Source: Candidatus Aminicenantes bacterium UBA4820 (GTDB lineage: Bacteria > Acidobacteriota > UBA4820). Taken from it: DNA of 38,850 nt. The DNA is taken from contig DHFQ01000099.1 in assembly GCA_002402325.1 (NCBI GenBank), forward strand, positions 1 through 38,850, in the 5' to 3' direction. Of this stretch, positions 16,544 to 26,300 are shown one piece after another. Every line of letters starts with the position of its first letter. The stretch's first letter is position 1. The position numbers were made by a program, and so were the translations under genes. The notes below the pieces were generated by a model. It was not told the origin of the DNA, did no database searches, and saw only the letters and a program-made list of their open reading frames with translations.

Positions 16544-18271
16544 ATGATAAAAAAGATTTTGCCTATTTTACTTACTCTCTTTTTATCAATTAGAATTTCC
16601 TCAGCAGAGGATGTGAATTTCCTTTTAATAACCATTGACACATGGAGGGCTGATTACATCTCAGTTTCAGGAAGTAAAAAGGTGGAAACTCCATTTCTTG
16701 ATATGATGGCAAGGGAGGGAATCTATTTAAAGTATGTGGATACTCCCTGCCCAATGACCACACCTTCTCATGCATCAATTCTAACGGGACTATACCCAAA
16801 GAATCATGGAATAAGAGACAATAGAAATTTTAAACTTCAGGATAACATTATCACACTTGCAACTCTTTTTAAGGAAAAGGGTTATAAAACCTATGCTGTG
16901 GTTTCAGGTATCCCACTTTTAAAAAGGTATGGATTAAATAAGGACTTTGACATCTACGATGATGAAGATTTAGAAAAAGAAGACACTCTTGAAAATGCAA
17001 TAAAAGGCTCACTGAAATCAGGGGAACAGATTTCTGAAAGAGCATTAAAGATTTTACAAAATGAAAAAGAGAAAACTTTTCTCTGGATGCACTTTTACGA
17101 CCCCCACTATCCCTACAAGCCACCAGCGATGTTTGATTCGTTAAAGGATCCATATGCAGGGGAGGTCGCTTATGTGGACTGGGTTTTAAAGGATTTCTTT
17201 GAAAAACTTTTAAAGGACAATAAAAAGTGGATGGTAATTACCACTGGAGATCACGGAGAGGACTTAAATGAACATAACGAGGAAACACACGGAATCCTTT
17301 TGTACAACACGACAAGAAAAGTTCCCCTGATTTTATGGGATCAGAGCAAGAAAGTGAAAACATTTGGAAAAGGAGCGAAAAGTCTTATTGACATTTTTCC
17401 GACGATTGTGGAAATTTTTGATTTAAGAAACACTAATTGTGATGGGGAATCTCTTTTCAAAGACACACAAAGGGCATTATTTTCTGAAACATACTTTCCA
17501 TTATGCTTTGGGGCAAATCCCGGGTTCTCTTTTAAAAAGGAGGATTTTGTTTTTATAAAGCACGGAACTTCAAACGAAGTGTATAAAGATGACTTTAAAG
17601 AGGGTAAAAATTTTTATTCAAAGAATAAGGATTTTGTGAAAGAAGCTTTACGAGAAATTAAAAACTATTCAAAAGAGGATTTAAAACCAAATTTAAAATT
17701 GAGTGAAGAAGAATTAAAGACTCTTTCAAGTCTTGGGTATATCAGCTCTTCATCATCTTTAAGTAGTAATAAAATTACCGAATGCGATTTAAGAGAAGTT
17801 GCAAAAGATTTTACATCTTACACCCAAAAAGGGTGGGAGGTGGCTGAAAAGAAAAATCCACAAATAATTATAGATGAATATGATAGACTTATAAAAAAAT
17901 ATCCCTATGCCCCTCTGCTTCATTGTGATAAGAGCGGAATTTTGATAAGGATGAAGAGATATGAAGAAGCGTACAAGGAGTGTAATCTGTGTGTGATGCT
18001 TGACCCACAAAATTCGGTTGCAAGTTCAAATTTCGCTAATTTATTGGCAATGAGGGGTAAATTTAGGGAGGCAGAAAAGTATTATCTTATTTCTCTGACA
18101 ATTGATGAAAAACAGCCAATCACTCATTACAATCTTGGAATGATTTATTTTGAAAAATTGAACAACAAATCTGGAGCGGTAAAACACCTAAAAAGATTTC
18201 TTGAACTTGACCCACAAAATCCAAACTCTCAAAAGGCAAAAAAGATCCTCAAGGAATTGCAAAAAGAATGA
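16544..18271 (+). CDS. Secreted sulfatase-fold hydrolase with C-terminal TPRs
   Basis: A 575-residue protein of the alkaline phosphatase/sulfatase superfamily. Residues 1-21 form a signal peptide (KKILPILLTLFLSI...SSA). The metal-binding ITIDTWRAD includes D32, and a second metal site is TTGDHGED around 234-241. The nucleophile position of sulfatases (CxPxR) reads T72-T-P-S-H76, so there is no cysteine to become formylglycine. Threonine would be the nucleophile, as in phosphodiesterases and some transferases. After about residue 430 there are about three TPR-like repeats, including NSVASSNFANLLAMRGKFREA. Start ATG 16544 begins the signal peptide; a TTG lies 4 codons earlier. Confidence 0.82.
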   Translation: MIKKILPILLTLFLSIRISSAEDVNFLLITIDTWRADYISVSGSKKVETPFLDMMAREGIYLKYVDTPCPMTTPSHASILTGLYPKNHGIRDNRNFKLQDNIITLATLFKEKGYKTYAVVSGIPLLKRYGLNKDFDIYDDEDLEKEDTLENAIKGSLKSGEQISERALKILQNEKEKTFLWMHFYDPHYPYKPPAMFDSLKDPYAGEVAYVDWVLKDFFEKLLKDNKKWMVITTGDHGEDLNEHNEETHGILLYNTTRKVPLILWDQSKKVKTFGKGAKSLIDIFPTIVEIFDLRNTNCDGESLFKDTQRALFSETYFPLCFGANPGFSFKKEDFVFIKHGTSNEVYKDDFKEGKNFYSKNKDFVKEALREIKNYSKEDLKPNLKLSEEELKTLSSLGYISSSSSLSSNKITECDLREVAKDFTSYTQKGWEVAEKKNPQIIIDEYDRLIKKYPYAPLLHCDKSGILIRMKRYEEAYKECNLCVMLDPQNSVASSNFANLLAMRGKFREAEKYYLISLTIDEKQPITHYNLGMIYFEKLNNKSGAVKHLKRFLELDPQNPNSQKAKKILKELQKE

Positions 18272-18281
18272 ATATTTTAAC

Positions 18282-18308
18282 AAAAGGGCGGCTTGAAGCC
18301 GCCCTTTT
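18282..18308. terminator. Bidirectional rho-independent terminator
   Basis: AAAAGGGCGGC (18282-18292) and GCCGCCCTTTT (18298-18308) form a perfect 11-bp stem with a 5-nt loop, with T/A runs on both sides. It sits between the convergent sulfatase-TPR gene and the S41 protease gene and can serve both. Confidence 0.93.
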
Positions 18309-18311
18309 ATT

Positions 18312-21300
18312 TCAGTAATAACTTATATCGGATCCCCTTGGTCTTGCCTTGTTTGGGTATGGTGGTGGCGGTGGAATTTCTTTCGGGTTTTCCTTTATCT
18401 TATCAAGGAGATAACGGACCACAGTCTCAAGTTGAGTGTCTTTACCATCTAAAACATCCTCTGGCATATTTTCAACCTCAAAATCAGGATCTACGCCTCT
18501 TCCCTCAATTAGCCATTTTCTATCAAGAGAATAAAGTCCAAATTGTGGCGGAGTTACTGTTCCTCCATCGATCAAATCTTCGTGTGCTTCAATTCCTTCC
18601 GCGCCTCCCCATGTTCTTTTGCCGAAAATTTTTCCAAGTTGCTTCACCCTGAACGCTGTTGCAAAAAATTCTCCGCAGGAGCCTGTATCTTCATTGATTA
18701 TGAGGGCAAGGTGAGAGTAAACCCCCTTTTCTGGATTTAGAGAGGGTTTTCCCTCTCTCGGTTGTGTTACAGCCCATACTGTCCTTGAAAGCCTTTCAAT
18801 TATCATATCCCCTGTGAATCCGCCTGCATTATACCTATCATCTATAATTATTGCAGGTTTATCAAGTTGAGAATAGTATGTCCTTGCAAACTCCTTTAAA
18901 CCCTCTTCCTGCATATCGGGAAGATGGACATAGCCAATCTTTCCGTTTGAAAGTTTTGACACCTTCTCTCTATTTTCATCAACCCAAACTCTGTATCTTA
19001 GATTCATCTCATTTTTTATTGGATTCACTAAAACATTCTTTGCGGCCTCTTTTTGAGGCTTATCATTTATCATAAGTTCAACAATTTTGTTCCTGTTTTC
19101 AAGAAGAGAGTAAAAGTTTATTTCCTTCTTTGCCTCTTTACCATCAACTGAGATGATGTAATCTCCCACTTTTACTGAGGTTCCATAAAATGGTGATTTA
19201 ATTTGAGGATCAACCTCTTCAGGAATATAAATTTTAGTTATTTTGGGATAAGATTCATCAAAATTGAGATCAACGCCAAGAAGTACCGAAGAAACCTTTT
19301 TGGGATCAACCCTCAAGTCGCCTCCCCAGACATAGGTGTGTCCGACATTCAACTCCGCAATGAGTTCACCAACTAAATAGTTTAAATCGCTTCTATTTCC
19401 ACACTCGGGGACAAAGGCAAGAAGTTTGTTCTTTAATCCTTCAAAATCAACGCCGTGGAGGTTTTTGTCGTAAAACCAATCTCTTTGAATTCTGTAAGCC
19501 TCGTTGAAAATCTGGGTAAACTCCTCTTTGAAATTTATTTTAAATTTTGCAGATGAAAAATCAATCGATCCATCACCAACATTCCCTTTGCCATTTGATT
19601 CAATCAAACCAAATTTATTTCCCGATTTATAGACAATCTTTTTTCTGTCAAAGGATAGATGGTAGTTGTTTATCCCCTTTATACCATCGCTCAATTTTTT
19701 ATCTTTTAAGTTGTAACTCAAAAGGTTGTATTTTCCATCTGTTTTGTCTGTTACCACCGTGTAGCAGTTTTCAAAAACGGGTTCCTCTTCCTTCAACATC
19801 AGAAAGCCATCATCTGTTGCTTCAAGCCTGAAACACATTCCCGGCTCAACATTTTCAACTGCAAAAGTCCTATTAATCAATCCAACAGGATCAACCTTTG
19901 ATTGATTTACTGGAAGAGTTTTAGATTTATCCTTTGAATCGACCTTTTCATCCTTTTTCTCCTCTTTTTGTTCAAAGGTCGGGGCGAATGGATTTGACTC
20001 ATCTTTAGAAAGAACTATGAGATATGGTTTTGTCATATTTAAAAAGATGTGCTCCTGATCAACAACTCCCATTATTGGTTCAAAGTTTCTGTTTGAAAGG
20101 AAGTAGAGATACTTTCCCTTTGGGTCAAAAGAAGGGCTGAAATTCTCATAAAGATTGGTTGTTACAGGATAGGACTTTTTCTCTGCAATTGAGTAAAGAA
20201 AGATTTGCTCATAAGTGTTTGCCATTTTCTTTGTGTATGCTATCCACTTGCTATCAGGAGAAAAAAGGTAATCCTGAATTCCCCATCTTTCCCAACCATC
20301 ATCATATTCTCCCTGATCAACTGTATCAAGTTTTCCTGTTGTTGTATCAAGAAGGTTCAACTTCATATATTTATCGTGAAATAGTAAATACTTTGAATCA
20401 GGAGACCAAACAAGGTTCGTCCTGAATCCTTTATTTCCACTTGTTAACTGCTTTGGCTCTTTCTCTCCCTTTGAATCAATGAGATATATCTCCTCTTCAC
20501 CTGTTTTATCTGAAATAAATGCAATCCACTTTCCATCAGGTGAAAAAATTGGATTCTTCTCCCTTACTCCGCTTGTATTTGTAAGATTTTTAGGAAGTCC
20601 TTTCTCCTTTTCTGTGGGAATTGTCAAAATTTCACCCCTACTTTCAAGAAGAAAGGTTTTACCATCGGGAGATAGACCAAAACTCCCCGTAACTTCGGTT
20701 GGATCAACATAATCCTCCCGTATCTTCGCCCTATCTGAAACCATTCTTAAAATTACTGGAATTATAGTTTCGTTATCAAGGTTTAGTATGTGCAATTGTT
20801 CTTTATATTGAAAAATGATTTTTCCATCTCCAAGCGACGGGAACTTTATATCAAAATCATCAAAGTGAGTTATCGCTCTTACCTCTTTTGTGTTTATGTC
20901 ATATCTAAAGATGTTCATCGTTCCCTTTTCTCTATCGGATAGAAAATAGATGCCATCTTTATACCACATCGGGAAGTTGTCCATCCCTCTCCACTGTGCG
21001 ATTATTTTGTAATCGTGTGTTTCAAGGCTTCCCATCCATATATCCTGAGCGTCACCGCCCTCATGTCTTTTCCATGTTGCAGTCTCACCGGGCAATCTGC
21101 AATAAGCAATACTTTTTCCATCGGGAGAAATTGTGGCAAGTCCGCCCCTGTCAACGGGAAGTTTTCTTTCATTCCCTCCATCAATACTAACTGAATAAAT
21201 CTGCTCCCCTCTAAATGGATACTCTCTTCTTGTCCTGAAGAGAATATTTTTGCTATCTGGTGTCCACCCTGTAACTAAATCAGCGGAAGGGTGATATGTA

Positions 21301-21596
21301 AGTCTTCGCGGCTCTCCTCCACCTATCGGCATTACATAAACATCAACGCCACCATCGTATTCACCGGTAAAGGCAATCCATTTTCCGTCGGGACTGATTT
21401 TGGCATACCTCTCCTCACCTTTATCTGATGTAATCCTGTAAGCATCTCCACCCTTTATTGAACCTTTCCACAAATCTCCCTCATAAGTAAAAACGACTGT
21501 ATCGTCGTTAACATCGGCATACCTCATCAAGTGTTCCTGCGAAAAGGTAAAAATTGAAAAGACAACCATCACTGCTAAAAATAAAAATTTTTTCAT
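18312..21596 (-). CDS. Tricorn-like S41 peptidase with WD40-type propeller and PDZ
   Basis: A 1094-residue exported protease. A signal peptide (1-19, LFLAVMVVFSIFTFS) is followed by beta-propeller repeats to about 640, with many SPDGKWIAF-type PD40 units. An alanine-poor linker, a PDZ domain at about 765-850 and a C-terminal S41 domain come next. Likely catalytic residues are the histidine in NVGHTYVWGG (about 754) and the serine in DTGSCGEFF (about 971), in tricorn-like positions. Such enzymes degrade peptides in the periplasm. ATG start with a strong GGAGGTGA site. Upstream lies a small membrane protein gene, 48 bp away, on the same strand. Confidence 0.92.
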   Translation of the reverse strand: MKKFLFLAVMVVFSIFTFSQEHLMRYADVNDDTVVFTYEGDLWKGSIKGGDAYRITSDKGEERYAKISPDGKWIAFTGEYDGGVDVYVMPIGGGEPRRLTYHPSADLVTGWTPDSKNILFRTRREYPFRGEQIYSVSIDGGNERKLPVDRGGLATISPDGKSIAYCRLPGETATWKRHEGGDAQDIWMGSLETHDYKIIAQWRGMDNFPMWYKDGIYFLSDREKGTMNIFRYDINTKEVRAITHFDDFDIKFPSLGDGKIIFQYKEQLHILNLDNETIIPVILRMVSDRAKIREDYVDPTEVTGSFGLSPDGKTFLLESRGEILTIPTEKEKGLPKNLTNTSGVREKNPIFSPDGKWIAFISDKTGEEEIYLIDSKGEKEPKQLTSGNKGFRTNLVWSPDSKYLLFHDKYMKLNLLDTTTGKLDTVDQGEYDDGWERWGIQDYLFSPDSKWIAYTKKMANTYEQIFLYSIAEKKSYPVTTNLYENFSPSFDPKGKYLYFLSNRNFEPIMGVVDQEHIFLNMTKPYLIVLSKDESNPFAPTFEQKEEKKDEKVDSKDKSKTLPVNQSKVDPVGLINRTFAVENVEPGMCFRLEATDDGFLMLKEEEPVFENCYTVVTDKTDGKYNLLSYNLKDKKLSDGIKGINNYHLSFDRKKIVYKSGNKFGLIESNGKGNVGDGSIDFSSAKFKINFKEEFTQIFNEAYRIQRDWFYDKNLHGVDFEGLKNKLLAFVPECGNRSDLNYLVGELIAELNVGHTYVWGGDLRVDPKKVSSVLLGVDLNFDESYPKITKIYIPEEVDPQIKSPFYGTSVKVGDYIISVDGKEAKKEINFYSLLENRNKIVELMINDKPQKEAAKNVLVNPIKNEMNLRYRVWVDENREKVSKLSNGKIGYVHLPDMQEEGLKEFARTYYSQLDKPAIIIDDRYNAGGFTGDMIIERLSRTVWAVTQPREGKPSLNPEKGVYSHLALIINEDTGSCGEFFATAFRVKQLGKIFGKRTWGGAEGIEAHEDLIDGGTVTPPQFGLYSLDRKWLIEGRGVDPDFEVENMPEDVLDGKDTQLETVVRYLLDKIKENPKEIPPPPPYPNKARPRGSDISYY

Positions 21597-21644
21597 TAAA
21601 TCACCTCCATTTAAACTTCTACGAATTTAAAGATAAAATTGTTT

Positions 21645-22031
21645 TCATTGAACGGGATTGTAATCATCTTTACTTTTATTTTTTACAAGATTTGCAAGCG
21701 GAAATAGAAAGATAATGCTCAAACCGGAAAGTGCTATCAATCTGAAAGCGGTATCCTTTTGGGTATAAATAAAATAAATTAAAAGCCCCATCAAAGCGGG
21801 AATTTCAGCAATCGCATAGTTAACCAGGTAGTGAATTTCCCTCAAGGATTTAAAATATTTCAAAAGGTGGGGAAGAATTGCAAAAATTGCCCCCCATATC
21901 AAAACCCATGTCGGGTTTATGGTGCTTTCCTTTTGCTCAACTTTTACCATTGCAACAACTATTGCATAAAATCCAATGCTTAAAAGAAAAGAAAACCAGA
22001 TTGTTAATCTTACCAATTTTTCTTTATTCAC
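21645..22031 (-). CDS. Small membrane protein of unknown function
   Basis: A 128-residue protein with four hydrophobic segments at about 9-29, 42-58, 71-90 and 96-113, short charged loops and a charged C-terminus (KNKSKDDYNPV). I do not recognise the family. The GTG start has GGAGGA 5-6 nt upstream and overlaps the 3' end of rmuC by 8 bp, so the two are translationally coupled. Placement between rmuC and the S41 protease does not reveal a role. Confidence 0.72.
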   Translation of the reverse strand: MNKEKLVRLTIWFSFLLSIGFYAIVVAMVKVEQKESTINPTWVLIWGAIFAILPHLLKYFKSLREIHYLVNYAIAEIPALMGLLIYFIYTQKDTAFRLIALSGLSIIFLFPLANLVKNKSKDDYNPVQ

Positions 22032-23325
22032 CCTTATCCTCCATCTTCCAGTCGGACGATTTTAATTCCCTCGTTATTTCCGTTACCTCTTTGGATTCCG
22101 CTATTTCTTTTGATGGATTTAACTTAAAAAGTTCCCTCCCCTTAGAAAAGACATTTCTTTCAACGCTTCCAACAAAGACATTGTAACTTTCAACTGCTTT
22201 GTGGAGGGACTTTCCCAATTCCTGAAGGTGTCCGCTTGAATTACAGAGATTCTCATAAATTGCTTTAGCCTTTTCAAGGATCGCTTTTGCTTCAATCTCA
22301 AGTTCAACTTGAGTCCAGCCATAAGAAATTGCTTTAAGTAAAGAAATTAAAGTCAAAGGAGATGCGGGGATAACCCTCTGTTTTGCACAATCTTCAATGA
22401 AGGAGGGATCGTTTGAAATGACAGTTGAAAAGAGAGCCTCCGAAGGTAGAAACATAATTACAAAATCAAGACTTCCTTCAAGTTTGTTGAAATACTCCTT
22501 TTTCCCCAACTCTTCGACTCTCTTTCTTACATTCTCAATAATTTTTTTCAAATTATCACCATCACCGTTTCCTGCAAGAGCATTTAAAAAAGCAGAAATT
22601 GGCGCCTTTGCATCGACTATGATTTTTCTTCCCTGCGGGAGATGAACCACAAGGTCGGGTCTGTAAGTCTCACCATCTCCTTTTAAAGAAACCTGCTTAT
22701 TGTAATCACAATGTTCAACCATTCCCGCAAGTTCAACAATTCTTTGAAGTTGAATTTCTCCCCAGTTGCCGCTCCCCTTTGAGCTTCTTAGAGCGTTTAA
22801 AAGATCTGTCGTTGTTTTATCAAGTTTTCCATAGTTACTTTCAATCTTCGTGTAAGCGCTCTCTCTTTTCAATTCAATTTCTCTAACCGCAGAATCAAAA
22901 CTCTTTAAGGATTTTTCCAATTCAGCAATTTTTGTTGTTATCTCGTTTCCCTTTTCACCCAATACTCCCTTTGTATCCTTCTCAATTGATTTCAAACTCT
23001 CAAGGGCTAATTCTACAAATGACTTAGAATTGTTATTTAGAACATCAAAGGCGAGGGCAGAAAAAGTTTCTCTAAATTTCTCTTCAGTCTTTTTAAGAAG
23101 ATTCTCCTGTTCCGCAAAGTTCTTCCTCTCCATTTCAAGAGTGGTTTCAATCTTTGTGATTTCATTTTTAAGATTAGAAATTTCAGACTCTTTTTCTGTT
23201 AACAAAGATTGAATTTTCTCATTTTGAGAAATAAGATTCTTTTTATCCCGTGAAAACAAAAAATGGTAACAAACAAATCCAAAAATGCCACCGATAATAA
23301 AACTTAAAAGAATATAGAATTCCAT
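22024..23325 (-). CDS. rmuC: DNA recombination protein RmuC
   Basis: RmuC-family proteins limit inversions at short inverted repeats and resemble nucleases. The 433 residues begin with a transmembrane anchor (3-22) and a long coiled coil (about 30-90). The conserved core contains GNWGEIQLQRIVELAGM and the PD-(D/E)XK-like strip RPDLVVHLPQGRKIIVDAK. The usual FLPSEALFS and LLKAISYGW segments follow. ATG start with GGAG upstream. The membrane protein gene overlaps its end. Confidence 0.93.
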   Translation of the reverse strand: MEFYILLSFIIGGIFGFVCYHFLFSRDKKNLISQNEKIQSLLTEKESEISNLKNEITKIETTLEMERKNFAEQENLLKKTEEKFRETFSALAFDVLNNNSKSFVELALESLKSIEKDTKGVLGEKGNEITTKIAELEKSLKSFDSAVREIELKRESAYTKIESNYGKLDKTTTDLLNALRSSKGSGNWGEIQLQRIVELAGMVEHCDYNKQVSLKGDGETYRPDLVVHLPQGRKIIVDAKAPISAFLNALAGNGDGDNLKKIIENVRKRVEELGKKEYFNKLEGSLDFVIMFLPSEALFSTVISNDPSFIEDCAKQRVIPASPLTLISLLKAISYGWTQVELEIEAKAILEKAKAIYENLCNSSGHLQELGKSLHKAVESYNVFVGSVERNVFSKGRELFKLNPSKEIAESKEVTEITRELKSSDWKMEDKGE

Positions 23326-23370
23326 TCAAACTCCAGACAGAGATTTTACCAGAAATTTTAAAGAAAATTA

Positions 23371-23394
23371 AAAGGGGCGGTTTCCCGCCCCTTT
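23371..23394. terminator. Rho-independent terminator of the giant secreted protein
   Basis: AAAGGGGCGG (23371-23380) and CCGCCCCTTT (23385-23394) make a 10-bp stem with loop TTTC; T runs flank it on both sides. It directly follows the stop of the 23397-30332 gene and lies upstream of rmuC, so it separates the two transcripts. Confidence 0.92.
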
Positions 23395-23396
23395 TT

Positions 23397-26300
23397 TTAT
23401 TGACAATGAGTTTCAATATCTGTGAATGTCATTCCTGAACCTGCTGGCCCCATACAACTTGTGGTATTTGGATCGGTTCCATTGTAACCCTGAACTATGT
23501 AGTAGTAACATCTTCCTGAAACGCCACTCGGGTCATCTGATGAAATTGTCAAGGTAGTCTGAGCCCCATAAGAGTGACAATCAAAGGTTGTTGTTGCACT
23601 TGATAGGGAAGGTAGATCATCCTTAATTCCTCTGATCGCTCGGTAGTTATCAGCACTTATTGTACTCCAATTGAATTCACTTTTTTCCTGATTGATATTC
23701 AATAAGGTAACTTCTTCCGTTGGTGCTGAGCAACCACCGCTGCAGTTTGTTGCAAAAACTCTAAAATCTGCGGATGTTCCAGGACATCCACCACTTCTTG
23801 TAACTTCAACCTTGTACAAACCGGGTTGATCTGCCTGATAAAAGCGTGAAGTTGCTCCATTTATTTGAACGCCATCTTTATACCACTGATAAGTTGCAAA
23901 AGGTTCCGTTGAAAGAAGAATACCCAAACTACAGTTATCCCCGTATAAAGGAAGTGCCCCGTAGTAAGGTCTTTTTATTCCTCTTAATGTTGTAAGGTCT
24001 CCTCCAACAAAAATGTTGGGTTCAGAAAGAAAAGTTGCGTAAATAGTATTATCTGATGAATAAACCCAATCGGTAATTAAACTCCCTGTGTTTGAATTAA
24101 CGAGTCCTATTTTACTTACAGGAGAGCCTCCAATTGCTGTAAATGCACCAGCAACATAGGCATAAAGACCATCCGAAGAGAGTTGTAGAGAATAGACCGT
24201 TCCACCAGCGACATTTGGATTAAAAGATGTTGCAGTCCCTGCCATATCAAAACCAGCAACTCTGTTTCTTGTTGTTGAACCGTTTACTGTTGTAAATTCT
24301 CCTCCGACATAAACAGTAGAACCACCTACTGCTATAGTTCTTGCAGTTCCACTTAAGTTAGGGTTCCATGTTGTAGCAATTCCAGTAGATGGATCAAGGG
24401 CGGCAATTCTATTTCTTTGAGTTGAACCATTGACCGTTGTAAAGGCGCCTCCTGCATAAAGAACCCCAGATGAATAGGCAAGTGCATAAACATTTCCACC
24501 CATATTTGGATTAAATGTCGTTGAAAGAGCTCCTGAAGTTAAATCAAATGCCGCTAGCCTATTTCTTGGCTGTCCACCCATTGAAGTAAATTCTCCTCCT
24601 ACATAGAGAGTGGTGCCAGAGATTAAAAGAGATCTTACAACTCCACCCGAGTTGCCATCCCAATCGGCCACTCCTCCAGTTAAAAGGTTAAAAGCGGCAA
24701 TTCTGCTCCTTGGTGATCCTTGAGCAGATGTAAAAGAACCTCCCGCGTATAGGGTGGTTCCATATATTGTAAGAGCATTAACAGAAACTGTCCCCGTGCC
24801 AAAAATGTCTCCATCAAATGTTGTTAATTCTCCCGTCGTAGTATCTATGGATGCTATCTTACCTCTATAACCCCCGCCCAAAGAGGTGAACTCTCCGCCT
24901 ATTGCAATTGCAGAAGAAGAATAGACTATTGTTCTCACATTTGATGAGGTTGCAGCATTGAGAGTGGTAGCTGAACCGGTTGATGAGTTAATTTCTGCAA
25001 AATTTGTCTTTGGCATTAAACCAACATTATTAAAATATCCTCCCGCATAAACCTTTGCCCCGTCAGAAGATACATTCAAAGAATAGACTGCAACACCAGT
25101 GCTTCCACCAATATTTGGATTCCAGTCTGATGGGGTTCCAGTTGATGAATCAAGTGCAGCAATTCTATTTCTTGTTTGACCACCAACAGTTGTAAATGTT
25201 CCTCCGATATATACGGTAGTGTCATAAACATCAATGGAATAAACAACATTCCCAACGTTGGGGTTGAACGAAGATAATAAACTTCCGCTAACAAGGTCGT
25301 AAGCAGCCATTCTATTTTTTGCTGAACCTGACGCCGAAGTAAATGACCCACCAATATAAAGAGTGCTTTCAGAGACTGCAAGGGCGTAGACTATATTGTT
25401 TATATTTGGATTCCATGTTGTAGGAACGCCTGTAAGTTCGTCAATTTGAGCCAACCTGTTGTAAGTTTGTCCACCTATTGTTGTGAATGAACCTCCAATG
25501 ACCAATTTACCGCCATATTCTCCCATAGCATAGACGATATTATTTACATTAGGATCAAATCCTGTTAACTGCCCTGTTGTAGTATCCAGTGCTGCAAGTC
25601 TGTTTCTCGTTACTGTATTAACTTTTGTAAACGCTCCTCCCACATAAAGTTTTGTCCCACTTAAATAGATAGCCCATACGGCACCATCTGTAAAGGGAGT
25701 AAAATCTTGATCTATACTTAAATCAGATTTTATATGTGCAAGGTTCTGTCTTGTGTAACCTCCAACTCTATCGAAAAGTCCTCCTATGTAGTAACCACCA
25801 CTTCCATCGGGTGCAATGGTATAAACCGTTCCCTGAACTTTTGGAAAATCGGGATTCCTCTGCCCTGTTGCAGGATTTATGGTTGTTACACAACCTGTAT
25901 AAGGACCAACATAGGTAAAATCACCGCCAATAAAAAGATTGTTTTCATAAGAAGCAAAACTTCTCACCGCGTCGTTGGTAACAAAATAATTGTCCGTATT
26001 TTGATAAATATACGGTCCTGGCGGGTCAAGGTTGACCCAATGCCCTAACGAAGATTGTGCCGAACACCCGTTACTGTCAGTAATTTGAACAGTGTAATAA
26101 TTAAATCCACTTTGGGTGGTCTGATAACTTTGAGAGGTTGCTCCTGTAATCGCGGTTCCATTTGCATACCACTGGTAGGTTGAATAACTTTGTGTATTGA
26201 GTAGAGTTCCGGAAGTAGGACAACCAGAAGATGCTCCAAGAATTGATGGTGGAACAGGAGGATCATAAATTGTTACCGCATACCCTTCCGAAGTTCCTAT

